Positions 53,809 through 63,540 of a DNA stretch of 64,000 bases are shown piece by piece. A program made the translations under genes and the position numbers. This DNA is from JBCCGL01 sp039029275 (lineage in GTDB: Bacteria > Pseudomonadota > Gammaproteobacteria > JBCCGL01). The first letter of the stretch is position 1; every line of letters begins with the position of its first letter. The notes beneath the pieces were generated by a model that was not told the origin of the DNA, ran no database searches, and was given only the letters and a program-made list of their open reading frames with translations. Where the stretch lies: positions 62,001 to 126,000 of the forward strand of contig JBCCGL010000004.1 of NCBI GenBank assembly GCA_039029275.1, given 5' to 3'.

Positions 53809-56148
53809 ATGACGCAAGCGGGTAATCCCAACATTACGTTGCAGATGATCTCTGACCACACGTCATTGGTGGAGCTGATTGCGCGCGAGCCGGATATTAA
53901 CTTCGAGCAAGTTCACTACCTGAATGCACCCGGCATCTGGCGCGAACGTTCGCCCGCCTGCGACGTATCGTTAATTGATCTTCGCGCGCACGGCAGTTCA
54001 ACCGCTGAAGCGGTTGCGCATATTCGTTATCTTAAAACTCAGAATTCGCACCAATCGATCATAGTGATTGGCGATAACGAGCAGCTCATTACGCTGCTTG
54101 AATCTGACGTGCAACCGCTCATTTACCGCGTTTTTTCGAGTTCCACATCAACGCGTCAGATTCTGGCATCGATCCGTTCAGGCGCGGCCATCCTGCGAGG
54201 TAAAGACGCTGCAAACCGATTCAACAAACCGGTCGAGCACGAGTCCGGTGTTATCACGAACGTGATCCCGAGTAAAAAATCAAAGCCCTCGCCTGAGCCA
54301 ATAACATCGAAGGGTGAAATCAGAGCCACCGCCGCAAACGACGGTATCCAGTCGCAAAATGGTGGGTCGCACTCACCGACCGCGACGGCCGCTGCCTTGT
54401 CTGTACCAACGGCGACACCTCTCTCCAAAGATGAATTTGATTCGTTTTTTGACGACGATGATGACTCGAACTCGGACAATGTCGTTAACCTGTTTGATCC
54501 CCCAGCCGACCGCGACCGCAATGATTCTGCTGTGCACGGCGCGGAACCGCAGCCTGTTGTGCACGTTGCCGATGCGGATGAAAAAATCGATATCGCGTCG
54601 TACATCAGTCAAGCTCCGTTTCTCGTGTTTGCTACCGTTGGCATGCCCTCATTAGCGCTGATTGCGTATCTGCTTTTGTGGGACAAAAGCCCGGATCCAC
54701 CAAGTGCGCAGCACCTGCTTGCACAAGAGTCCCAATCGGTTAACGCCGAGTCTGATCCAACGCCTTCGCCCGCTGCAGAAGATGAAACAATTGCACAAGC
54801 CGAATCGGCCGAAACACAAACCGATCCCACCCCCACAGAAAGTGAATCACAACAAGTCAGCGGAGAAAGTGCGCAGGAGAAGGCTGACGGTGTCAACGAC
54901 TCGGAACAAGTCGCAGCGCAAGAATCTTCGTCAGCGAATCAAGAGCAGCCCAAACTGGCAGAAAAACTGGTCGAGTCGATTAAAACTGTGGGTGAAACTG
55001 TCGTAGCGGTCGTGAGTGAAACTCAACTTGCGAGTGACGCCATAGAAGAACCGGAACCGCGCATCGAGACGGCCAGTCTTGAACAACTGCTGGCCTGGGG
55101 TGATGCCAGTAGCGCTGACTCACGCTGGTTTGAACCAAAATTCGACAATGCCTTGTATTACTACGACAACGCGCTGCGGCGCTTTCCCAACAGCTTTGCG
55201 GCAAAAAAAGGCCGTCGGAACGCCTATCAAAAGGCGGAACGGGAACTGGCCAATATGATTAGAAGCGGCGAATTGAGCGAAGCTAACGATCTGCGCAAGC
55301 GCTTTGCCTACAGCCATCCGACGCATTCGGGCAATCGCCAGTTGACCGGAATTTTGCGTTCTGCGGTTAATCGTCGCGTTGATCGCGTGCGCAGCAACGT
55401 TGGTGCCGACGTTGTCGCCGTCATCGACCAGCTCAGTGAACTCGGTGAGCCGTTTACCGAACAACGCGATCTGTTGATCACGCTGAAAAGCGAGCGCTCG
55501 ATAGTCGCAGAAATCGACAAGGCTATCGATGCCGATATTTTGCTGCCGCCAGACCCCCGCAATGCAATGGATCGAATTCTTCAAGTCCGCAGACAGGGTC
55601 CGGTTGAACCCAAACAATTGAATAATCGTGCACTGAAGGTATCCAAGCGCCTCTACCAACGTGCAGAGACGATGATTGCGCAAAATGATACCGCAGGAGC
55701 ACAAGCCCTATTGGAGTCACTGCAGATTCTGAACGTTGATACGACGTCGATATCCCAACTGACCCAGCTAATCGAAGGCGAGCCGACAACTGTTGATAAT
55801 CAGAACGCTGATCTGGCACCGGTGAAGGTGACAGTCGGTGGAGGAACGGGCGAAGTGACCGGTGCGCAAATTGACGACGCCAAGGTGGTTCATATGGTCG
55901 ATCCGACCTATCCGCAAAGCGCGCAAGAAGCGAAGCTCGAGGGCTGGGTAGAGTTGGTATTTGTGGTTGATGAAACCGGCCAGTTGCGCGACCTGACGGT
56001 CACGGATGAACAACCACGCGGGTTATTTGCCGACGCCGCATTGAACGCCGTAAGGCAGTGGCGCTTTCAACCGGCACATGACCAAATCGCACGCGCCAAC
56101 GTCGCCTCAAACTTTTCTGTGCGACTGGATTTTACGCTGCCGGAGTAA
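53809..56148 (+). CDS. TonB-type protein with receiver-like N-terminus
   Basis: A 779-residue protein. Residues 1-130 look like a response-regulator receiver fold (CDVSLIDLRAHGSS with D57, SIIVIGDN, QILASIRSG), but the usual acidic pair and Lys are not evident, so it is a pseudo-receiver at best. A low-complexity linker is followed by one membrane helix (~268-290, FATVGMPSLALIAYLLLW), a Ser/Glu/Gln-rich stretch, TPR-like helices (~420-640) and a C-terminal TonB domain (~690-778: VDPTYPQSAQEAKLEGWVELVFVVDETG; NAVRQWRFQPA). No ExbB/ExbD lie nearby. It may carry force or signals across the periplasm; the fusion is unusual. The ATG has no good ribosome site. Confidence 0.85.
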   Translation: MTQAGNPNITLQMISDHTSLVELIAREPDINFEQVHYLNAPGIWRERSPACDVSLIDLRAHGSSTAEAVAHIRYLKTQNSHQSIIVIGDNEQLITLLESDVQPLIYRVFSSSTSTRQILASIRSGAAILRGKDAANRFNKPVEHESGVITNVIPSKKSKPSPEPITSKGEIRATAANDGIQSQNGGSHSPTATAAALSVPTATPLSKDEFDSFFDDDDDSNSDNVVNLFDPPADRDRNDSAVHGAEPQPVVHVADADEKIDIASYISQAPFLVFATVGMPSLALIAYLLLWDKSPDPPSAQHLLAQESQSVNAESDPTPSPAAEDETIAQAESAETQTDPTPTESESQQVSGESAQEKADGVNDSEQVAAQESSSANQEQPKLAEKLVESIKTVGETVVAVVSETQLASDAIEEPEPRIETASLEQLLAWGDASSADSRWFEPKFDNALYYYDNALRRFPNSFAAKKGRRNAYQKAERELANMIRSGELSEANDLRKRFAYSHPTHSGNRQLTGILRSAVNRRVDRVRSNVGADVVAVIDQLSELGEPFTEQRDLLITLKSERSIVAEIDKAIDADILLPPDPRNAMDRILQVRRQGPVEPKQLNNRALKVSKRLYQRAETMIAQNDTAGAQALLESLQILNVDTTSISQLTQLIEGEPTTVDNQNADLAPVKVTVGGGTGEVTGAQIDDAKVVHMVDPTYPQSAQEAKLEGWVELVFVVDETGQLRDLTVTDEQPRGLFADAALNAVRQWRFQPAHDQIARANVASNFSVRLDFTLPE

Positions 56149-56180
56149 GCGCACCCAACTTCATGCGCTACTTTCATCAA

Positions 56181-57641
56181 TCAGGCAGCAGTACCACCCA
56201 CCGTTAAGCCGTCCACGCGCAGGGTTGGCTGACCGACGCCTACGGGTACACTCTGACCCTCCTTGCCACACACGCCGACCCCGGTATCAAGCTTTAGATC
56301 ATTTCCGACCATGCTGACTCTGGTTAGGACGTCGGGGCCATTTCCAACGATCGTTGCGTCCTTCACCGGATGTGTCACTTTGCCGTTTTCGATCAAGTAG
56401 GCTTCGGAGGCAGAAAACACAAATTTGCCGGACGTGATATCGACCTGCCCGCCCCCGAAGTTAACCGCGTAAAGGCCCTTGTCTACCGAGGCAATAATCT
56501 CGTTGGGATCCGATTCACCTGCCAGCATGTATGTGTTGGTCATGCGGGGCATTGGCAGATGCGCATACGACTCGCGGCGTCCATTACCCGTGGACTGCTC
56601 ACCCATCAGACGCGCGTTCATTTTGTCCTGCATGTACCCTTTAAGCACACCTTTCTCGATCAGCACGGTGTTCTGCGAGGCGACACCCTCGTCGTCGACA
56701 TTGAGCGAGCCGCGCCGGTCCGGCAAGGTGCCGTCATCGACAATCGTGCACAACTCGGAGGCAACTCGATCACCAATACGACCGGAAAACGCCGAAGTGC
56801 CCTTGCGATTGAAGTCGCCTTCAAGCCCATGCCCAATTGCCTCGTGCAGTAACACGCCCGGCCAGCCCGGGCCCAGAACAACAGTCATCGATCCTGCCGG
56901 GGTAGCGACTGCATCCAGATTCACGATCGCTTGTCGCACCGCCTCAAGCGCGAAAGACTCAACCGTGTCGCCCTCACAAAATTGCGCCAGACTGTAGCGA
57001 CCACCGCCGCCTGCACTGGCCTGCTCGCGACGGTCGCCCTGCTCTACCACCACCGAAACATTCACCCGAACCAGCGGGCGCACATCGGCGGCGAAGGTGC
57101 CGTCAGTAGCGGCTACACAGACCACATCATGGCTGGCCGAAACGCTCGCAATCACCTGCTTAACGCGAGGATCTGCTCGACGCGCCGCGGTGTCGAGACG
57201 ATTAAGCAGAGCAATTTTTTCCGCAGCATCGAGGCTGCCGATCGGATCGATAGGCGGGTAGAGGTTGCTCGCGCCGGTTTGACTCAATGCGGCGACTTGC
57301 CCCTGCTTGCCAGCTTTGCTGATCGCGCGCGCCGATTCGGACGCGTTCACCAGCGCGGGCAGGACAATTTCGTCCGAATAAGCGAAACCGGTCTTCTCGC
57401 CGCTCACCGCGCGAACACCCACACCTTGCTCGATGCTGTGCGAACCCTGTTTGACGATGCCGTCCTCGAGCATCCAACTTTCATTTTGGCCGAGCTGAAA
57501 ATAAAGATCGCCGGCGTCTACCTTGTGCGCCAACATGCTTTCAAGCACGCGTTCAATGTCGGACTCGCCCAGACCTGCGGGAGCGAAAATCGCGTCGCGC
57601 GCGAGATCAATCGGATTTGCAGTTTCTATTGAATCGGTCAT
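56181..57641 (-). CDS. tldD: Metalloprotease TldD
   Basis: A 486-residue cytosolic zinc protease subunit that works with TldE (PmbA, not seen here) on modified peptides and some antitoxins. The zinc motif HEAIGHGLEGD (HExxxH) is at ~275, with GPGWPGVLLHEAIGH before it, KGTSAFSGRIGDRVAS after it and GVCGKEGQSVPVGVGQPTLRV at the end. Length is normal. It stands at the end of the minus-strand maf-rng-yhdP block, its usual place. Confidence 0.97.
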   Translation of the reverse strand: MTDSIETANPIDLARDAIFAPAGLGESDIERVLESMLAHKVDAGDLYFQLGQNESWMLEDGIVKQGSHSIEQGVGVRAVSGEKTGFAYSDEIVLPALVNASESARAISKAGKQGQVAALSQTGASNLYPPIDPIGSLDAAEKIALLNRLDTAARRADPRVKQVIASVSASHDVVCVAATDGTFAADVRPLVRVNVSVVVEQGDRREQASAGGGGRYSLAQFCEGDTVESFALEAVRQAIVNLDAVATPAGSMTVVLGPGWPGVLLHEAIGHGLEGDFNRKGTSAFSGRIGDRVASELCTIVDDGTLPDRRGSLNVDDEGVASQNTVLIEKGVLKGYMQDKMNARLMGEQSTGNGRRESYAHLPMPRMTNTYMLAGESDPNEIIASVDKGLYAVNFGGGQVDITSGKFVFSASEAYLIENGKVTHPVKDATIVGNGPDVLTRVSMVGNDLKLDTGVGVCGKEGQSVPVGVGQPTLRVDGLTVGGTAA

Positions 57642-57683
57642 AGCTGTATCAATGGGTTTAAACCTGAAGGTTTTAAAGGTGGA

Positions 57684-58076
57684 CTATTGGTTCTCTATTC
57701 TTACCAATAGTTCATCACCGCTGGGACTGCCCGCCTCAAGCAGAATGTGTTCAGACGGGATGCTCAGTGCGACGAGCCAGTCGCGAAGCTCCGATGCCCA
57801 CAGTGTACCGGACTCGCCGCCAGGATACTGAATCAAAATCTGCCGATTTCCCTCTCCGGCCTGCATCCAGTTTTGTACAAATTCACGCAAGCCGGGCAGT
57901 TCACTCACGCCGCGTCCGCTGCGTGGTCGGGACCACTCTTCTGCCGTCACTGAGTAGGTCGCGATGTCGGCTTGGGCGACGGTCAACAGTGAGGCGGCAA
58001 GACACACCAATACCACGCGCAAACCGCAGAGTGGTCGATTGAAATTGTTAACCCTCGCCTGTTTTACCTGTGACAT
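57684..58076 (-). CDS. Small exported protein of unknown function
   Basis: A 130-residue protein with a probable signal peptide (LRVVLVCLAASLLTVAQA), then an acidic/aromatic domain with LPGLREFVQNWMQAGEGNRQILIQYPGGESGTLWASELRDWLVALSIPSEHILLEAG. The repeating Gly/Trp/Leu pattern and the ILIQYPGG segment resemble OmpA/SPOR-type ligand-binding folds only loosely; I do not recognise a family. It starts 2 bases after the yhdP stop and ends 42 bases before tldD, where a carbon-nitrogen hydrolase gene is often found in relatives. Confidence 0.75.
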   Translation of the reverse strand: MSQVKQARVNNFNRPLCGLRVVLVCLAASLLTVAQADIATYSVTAEEWSRPRSGRGVSELPGLREFVQNWMQAGEGNRQILIQYPGGESGTLWASELRDWLVALSIPSEHILLEAGSPSGDELLVRIENQ

Positions 58077-58078
58077 GA

Positions 58079-61000
58079 CTATTTTTCGCGCTCGGCGGGT
58101 TCAATCGGGGGTGGCAAAATTTCATCGAGTTGCGGGTTATCCCACGACCCTGTCAACGTGTAGCGACGGCGTCCTATCGCGTCGAGATCGATTCCGAGTT
58201 CCTTGAGAAACTCGTCTGCCAGCAACACCGTGAGTCCACCGCTCAGGCCACCACTCAACACAGCGAGCCACGGTGCCGATGCGGTGATACGCGGGAGTAC
58301 CACGAGCTGTTGATCGTAGGTTTGTTCGACCAAATCGACGTCGCCAAGCAACTCAACCACTCCAATCGTACCTTCCAGGCGAATGCCTTCGGTGTTTGCG
58401 ATGCCCTGCTCAATACCGAAGCGACCCGAGATTTTCTCGAACTCCATTCCACTGCTGAGCACATCGCCGAAATCGAGTAACAGGCGTCGTGGCAATTCCT
58501 GGAACGCAAGCAAGCCAACCAGACGGCCAGCGCCGGGATCAATTTCCAGGATTCGCCCGTCGCGCAGTCTGAGTTTAGCCGATCCATTGAGAATCGCGGG
58601 GTCAACCTCAGTCAATGCATCCGGCCAATTGAGCTTCACTTCGACGTAACCGCGCCCTTCGGCGATCGTGTCCCCGTAGCCGATTTCAGTCAGCGCTTCG
58701 CCAAGGGCTTTGGTATCAAACCTCAATTCCAATTCGCTCGTGTGCGTACTCAAATTCTCGTCATATTGCCAACGAGCCGCGCCATTGAGCGTGTAGTGAT
58801 TGCCTTTTGCCGAAATTTGATCGAAAACGTAATCGTTGTCTTGAGGCGCGCCGGTTATCGCCACGTTCGCAATCTCACTGTCCCAAAGCACCAACCGGGC
58901 TACTTGAATATCGAGCGCGGGCAGTGCGCTCGGCAAGGGCGCGGCTTCATCCGATTCATCAAGCTGGCCAGATTGTTCAGCGAACACACCGTAGTCGAAA
59001 TGATCAGCGCGCACGGATATGGCTCTTGTTTCGTCGTATGGCAATTCAACGGTTGTCGACGCTGTTAACGCAAGACTGTCGACGCCAATTTGCCACTGCG
59101 ACGTACTGCCGGTCGCGTACACACGCGCCCATTCGATTCGGGAATCTGCATAGCGAAGCTCCGCGACGTCGAGATCGATGTCCACCTGATGGTGTGACCC
59201 GGCAAACGCCTGGTCAGATTCGAACGATTGAGACGTTTCCTCGATCAGTGCCTGCAGTTCAGCGAGATCAAACGACTCGATTACACCCCTCACACGCACC
59301 GTATTGGGCGCTGCTTTTTCTGGCTGCGATTGTGTGGGCTCGCCAAACGTAACAGTGATTCCGTCTTTTGCGTTGGCAGCATTACCGTTTGCCATCACTC
59401 GATTCCCGTAGCGGAGCGACCAGTCCTGCGGGTTTGTCTCTGCGTTAAACCCGAGATTCAGCTCCAGAGCGGCAAGCTCGTCGCTCGACTTGGCGAGAGG
59501 CTCGGGCAGTCGCACTGCCGTCCCCGACAAATTGCTATGCAGGACCAATCTCGAACTTTCGATATCACCTGTGTTGTTCTCGTTAAAATCCCACCGCGCG
59601 TGCCATTCAGACTCACCGCCGAAACGATCAGCAAGCGCTACATCAAAAGCGTTGAATACACGTTGTAATGGGAAAGTCCCGTTGATGAGCACGCGTGGCC
59701 AGCTGGATTGCTTGTCGGAATCGGGCTGGGTCAAATTGACATACACGCGCTCTCCCAGCACCGACGTTGACAGCTCGCCGGACTGCAATGCATTTTCGTT
59801 GAACCGCACAATGCCGGCACTGTCGACCAATTCAAGATCGACCAAACCGTATTGAAGTTCAGCACCATGTAGCTCGACAGACCCATCCAGCGTCAGTTCG
59901 TCATCGTCTTCCAATGACATATCGAGGTCGATAGACACTGTGACCGGGCCAGTGCCACTGACATCTTCAAAGTACTCTCCGAGTTCGTCTGCCAATGGGC
60001 CACGACGCGCAAACTGCAGCACCTCAGGAACACTCGATGCGACCTTTCCGTCGATCTCGAGTATCGGGTTTTCCAGATCGACGATTTGAACTGCGCCTGG
60101 CAATACCTGAGAGCCATGAATCGTGCCACGCGCAATATCGATGAAAGCACCAGGGCCGAAGAATCGCATTCGCGCATCGACACCGGTTGCACGAGGCCAA
60201 TCGAGATCAAACGTGAGCGAGGCGTCCCGTAGCCCCGATTCGACATCAAACACACCGTTACGCTCGTAAAATGGAAAATCGTCCACGGCACCGCGAAACA
60301 GCGCAGTGCCTTGCGTGACCTCACCGTCGATGTCGGCGGCGTCGAGCCACTCGATAAGCTCTTCATCCATGATTTCAACAGGCAAATAACGCGGGGCGCT
60401 GACGCCTGAACCGTTGCGGAAATTAACCTGCATGTCCAAAAAAAGCGGGGCGTCGGCGCGCTGCGCAACGAAAACTCTCGCTTCGGATTTCAGATCGGAG
60501 TTTTCAAATGCAAGGTGACGCGACTCCGCAAAAACGCCATCCGTATCAATCACCACGGCGAGGTCACCAGCGAGCACGTCGAGTGCAATAGATTCACGCA
60601 TCAACGGCTGCGCATCAATTGATACCTCGCGCGAATCAAGCGCAAGCTCAAACCGGTTGCCAGCCCCGCGCAGTTGTCCGCTGATGTTTTCAATTCCGGG
60701 AATATCGCCACTCGCCTTTGAGCGCAGCTTGTTTAGCGTCGCTTCAGCGCGAAGGCTGTCCAGGTCAAGGGACTCGGAATTCAACGCAAAACGCCAATTG
60801 GACAATGTACCCTCAATATCCGCAGCGGCCAGATTTTGCCAGCCAAGCGAGTCCGGGTCACCGAGCAGCGCGTGAATCAAGTCGACCGTGTCAGCCAAAG
60901 GCAATGTGTCGCCCTGACCGTAAAGCATGCTCGTATTTGTATTTTCGACAAAACGAAAACGCGCAGTTTTTGTTGGCAACTCCTGATCGCGGCGTTGGAT

Positions 61001-61993
61001 CCGGATCGGGTTGATCGCGAGATCCCACCCGTCTGGGTTGCGCTGCATATGACTTTGGAAGTGTGCGCTGTCCACATCCCACGGCACGCTATTCGCGTCA
61101 CCAGCGAATCCGCGCCCCAGCAATGAAACCTTGTTTACCTGAACGTTTGTGGTCGCCTCTTGCAGCTTGCCATCAGACCACTGCGCCCACTGCTCTACAT
61201 CGACGCTTCCGCTTTGCACGATCACCGGCAGCGCGGGCAGGTTTTGCAGGAGTTCAACCAACTTCAGCGACTGACCTGAAATATACGAGCGCCCGTGCAG
61301 GGTCGCGGGATCACCGCCATCGCCTTTAAAATCCAGAAACAACTCGATACGCTCGCCGAGCGAATCAGGCAAATCGGCCTGCGCGTAAAAACGGTGCTGA
61401 TCACCGATATTTTGTGCGCTCACGTTGGCATTCGGAAAAACGTACTGTATTCCGCGCCCGGCATCACTAAGCACAATCGTCGCATTGAGAAGATCGATGC
61501 GCCGCGCCAGTAGCATGAAGCCGAGCAGGTTTGCTGTATCGCCGCCGGCCTCCTGAGTCGCGCTGTTTTCGCCGCCCAGACCGCGCAAAGAAAATGATCC
61601 GTCCAGATTACGCTGCACGATTACGCGCACGCCGTCGAGTTGAATGTTGGCGATTTGAAGATTTTCCGCAAGCAGGGCGCGACCCAGGTGCAGCTCGATA
61701 AACAACTCGCGCAGGCGCAATAGATCGATGTTGCCGTCTGCGCTGGTCAAGGCTATTTGACCCAGTCGAATCCGCGGCTCCCACCCGTGCCACTCGACAT
61801 CCATCTCACCGATCCGCACCGGTGTTTTGAGCTGCGAGGCGATGTAGGATTCGAGCTCGGCGCGGTAATCCGAGGCAAACGGCAACAAGGCGCGGGCGAC
61901 GCCGAACAGCGCTGCAACAATAATGACGATCACCGCCGCGCTGATGAGCAAAAAATGCCAGAGCTTGCTGAGGAACGCTTTCATCGACGACAC
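58079..61993 (-). CDS. yhdP: YhdP-family AsmA-like lipid-transport protein
   Basis: A 1304-residue inner-membrane-anchored periplasmic protein of the AsmA/TamB superfamily. The N-terminus has one membrane helix (FLLISAAVIVIIVAALFGVARALL) followed by the conserved YRAELESYIASQLKTPVRIGEMDVEWHGWEPRIRLGQIALTS; the rest is repetitive beta structure, and the C-terminus has the DUF3971/AsmA end with RLVGLLAFQELPRRLLLDFGDVLSSGMEFEKISG. YhdP helps move phospholipids to the outer membrane. It lies 26 bases downstream of rng, as in relatives. Confidence 0.95.
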   Translation of the reverse strand: MSSMKAFLSKLWHFLLISAAVIVIIVAALFGVARALLPFASDYRAELESYIASQLKTPVRIGEMDVEWHGWEPRIRLGQIALTSADGNIDLLRLRELFIELHLGRALLAENLQIANIQLDGVRVIVQRNLDGSFSLRGLGGENSATQEAGGDTANLLGFMLLARRIDLLNATIVLSDAGRGIQYVFPNANVSAQNIGDQHRFYAQADLPDSLGERIELFLDFKGDGGDPATLHGRSYISGQSLKLVELLQNLPALPVIVQSGSVDVEQWAQWSDGKLQEATTNVQVNKVSLLGRGFAGDANSVPWDVDSAHFQSHMQRNPDGWDLAINPIRIQRRDQELPTKTARFRFVENTNTSMLYGQGDTLPLADTVDLIHALLGDPDSLGWQNLAAADIEGTLSNWRFALNSESLDLDSLRAEATLNKLRSKASGDIPGIENISGQLRGAGNRFELALDSREVSIDAQPLMRESIALDVLAGDLAVVIDTDGVFAESRHLAFENSDLKSEARVFVAQRADAPLFLDMQVNFRNGSGVSAPRYLPVEIMDEELIEWLDAADIDGEVTQGTALFRGAVDDFPFYERNGVFDVESGLRDASLTFDLDWPRATGVDARMRFFGPGAFIDIARGTIHGSQVLPGAVQIVDLENPILEIDGKVASSVPEVLQFARRGPLADELGEYFEDVSGTGPVTVSIDLDMSLEDDDELTLDGSVELHGAELQYGLVDLELVDSAGIVRFNENALQSGELSTSVLGERVYVNLTQPDSDKQSSWPRVLINGTFPLQRVFNAFDVALADRFGGESEWHARWDFNENNTGDIESSRLVLHSNLSGTAVRLPEPLAKSSDELAALELNLGFNAETNPQDWSLRYGNRVMANGNAANAKDGITVTFGEPTQSQPEKAAPNTVRVRGVIESFDLAELQALIEETSQSFESDQAFAGSHHQVDIDLDVAELRYADSRIEWARVYATGSTSQWQIGVDSLALTASTTVELPYDETRAISVRADHFDYGVFAEQSGQLDESDEAAPLPSALPALDIQVARLVLWDSEIANVAITGAPQDNDYVFDQISAKGNHYTLNGAARWQYDENLSTHTSELELRFDTKALGEALTEIGYGDTIAEGRGYVEVKLNWPDALTEVDPAILNGSAKLRLRDGRILEIDPGAGRLVGLLAFQELPRRLLLDFGDVLSSGMEFEKISGRFGIEQGIANTEGIRLEGTIGVVELLGDVDLVEQTYDQQLVVLPRITASAPWLAVLSGGLSGGLTVLLADEFLKELGIDLDAIGRRRYTLTGSWDNPQLDEILPPPIEPAEREK

Positions 61994-62019
61994 CGTTGTG
62001 CCTTGCCGGTGGCCGTGGC

Positions 62020-63489
62020 TTAGACCAGCACCACGTCGTACTGTTCCTGGTTGTACATGTATTCTCCCTGTAAGCGAATCGGGACGCCGATAAAGGTTTC
62101 CAACTCGGCCAGCGCATCGGATTGCTCATCGATCAGCATGTCGACCACATCCTGCGCTGCCAGTACGGTCAGCGACTGCACATCAAACTGACGCACCTGC
62201 CGAATAATCTCGCGCTGGATTTCATAGCAGACAGTTTCTGGCGTTTTCACCGTGCCGCGGCCCTCGCACACGCCGCACACCTCACACAACACATGTTCCA
62301 GACTCTCGCGCGTGCGCTTGCGCGTCATCTCAACCAGACCTAAATCTGACAGCGGGCTGATCTGGTATCGCGCTCGATCGTTCTCCATAGCCTTTTCCAG
62401 CGCGCGTAAAACCTGCTGTTTGTGAGTCTCCTGCAACATGTCGATGAAATCGAGAATGATTATTCCACCAAGATTGCGCAGCTTGAGCTGCCGCGCGATC
62501 GCCTGAGCCGCCTCGAGATTGGTTTTGAATATGGTTTCCTCCAGCGTACTGTGACCGACGAACGCACCAGTGTTTACGTCGATTGTGGTCATCGACTCGG
62601 TTTGATCGATAATCAGGTATCCACCCGATTTGAGCTGTACCTGTTTGCCGAGTGCTTTTTGGATTTCATCCTCAACCGCGTAAATATCAAAGATCGGGCG
62701 TTCGCCAGGATAATGCTCAATCGAGCCACTCATTTCAGGTAGAAAATCGTGCGTGAATGCGAGCGCGCGGTGGTACGTTTCGCGTGAATCGATACGAATG
62801 CGCTCGATGGCATCACCGGACAGATCACGAAGGGTACGCAGCACCAGGGGTAAATCTTCGTGGACAACCTGATCCTGCGAGGCAGCCTTTGCGCGTTTTT
62901 TCAGCGACTTCCAGATTTTGCGCAAAAATAATACATCACGCTTTAACGCGTCCTCCGGGACTCCCTCTGCAGCGGTGCGGACAATAAAGCCCCCGTCACA
63001 TTCCTCGAGCGAATCCTGCACAATAGCTTTGAGTCGCTCGCGTTCTTCAAGGTCTTCTATTTTGCCGGATACACCCACTGACGAATCGTACGGCATCGCC
63101 ACCAGGTAGCGCGATGGAATCGTCAGGTGCGTGGTCAGTCGCGCGCCCTTGGTACCGAGCGGGTCCTTGATCACCTGTACCAGGACTTCCTGGCCTTCGC
63201 GCAGGATTTCGCCAATCGCTTTCTGCCTGCGATCGCCATTTTCGGCAACCTCAATTTTATCTTTCTCGGAGATATCCGCCACGTGCAAAAACGCAGCGCG
63301 TGCAAGCCCTACTTCAACAAACGCCGCATCCATACCCGGCAGTACGCGTACGACTTTGCCCTTGTAAACATTACCGACCAAACCGCGCTTGCTGGCGCGC
63401 TCGATCCAGACCTCTTGCAGCACCCCATTTTCAACCGTGGCGACGCGGGTTTCCTGCGGGGTGACGTTGATCAGGAGTTCTTCACTCAT
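62020..63489 (-). CDS. rng: Ribonuclease G
   Basis: A 489-residue endoribonuclease of the RNase E/G family that matures 16S rRNA 5' ends and helps decay mRNA. The S1-type domain (VYKGKVVRVLPGMDAAFVEVGLARAAFLHVAD) is followed by the catalytic DNase I-like region with D residues in IDVNTGAFVGHSTLEETIFKTNLEAAQAIARQLKLRNLGGIIILDFIDM and the zinc-linked cysteines CEVCGVCEGRG. Start MSEELLINVTPQETRVA is typical. It is followed by yhdP and preceded by maf. Confidence 0.97.
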   Translation of the reverse strand: MSEELLINVTPQETRVATVENGVLQEVWIERASKRGLVGNVYKGKVVRVLPGMDAAFVEVGLARAAFLHVADISEKDKIEVAENGDRRQKAIGEILREGQEVLVQVIKDPLGTKGARLTTHLTIPSRYLVAMPYDSSVGVSGKIEDLEERERLKAIVQDSLEECDGGFIVRTAAEGVPEDALKRDVLFLRKIWKSLKKRAKAASQDQVVHEDLPLVLRTLRDLSGDAIERIRIDSRETYHRALAFTHDFLPEMSGSIEHYPGERPIFDIYAVEDEIQKALGKQVQLKSGGYLIIDQTESMTTIDVNTGAFVGHSTLEETIFKTNLEAAQAIARQLKLRNLGGIIILDFIDMLQETHKQQVLRALEKAMENDRARYQISPLSDLGLVEMTRKRTRESLEHVLCEVCGVCEGRGTVKTPETVCYEIQREIIRQVRQFDVQSLTVLAAQDVVDMLIDEQSDALAELETFIGVPIRLQGEYMYNQEQYDVVLV

Positions 63490-63540
63490 GGCGAATCCAT
63501 TTATTTTTAAACATAGTTTTAGCGCGTTTGACCGCCGAGC

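Noticed and set aside
55120..55704. 194-codon minus-strand frame inside the TonB-type gene
   Set aside because: Antisense shadow of the TPR-like region; His/Gln-rich composition typical of reversed coding sequence.
57655..57680. AT-rich near-palindrome around GGTTT/AAACC between tldD and the small exported gene
   Set aside because: Imperfect stem with no T-run in either direction; probably part of the tldD leader with no clear function.
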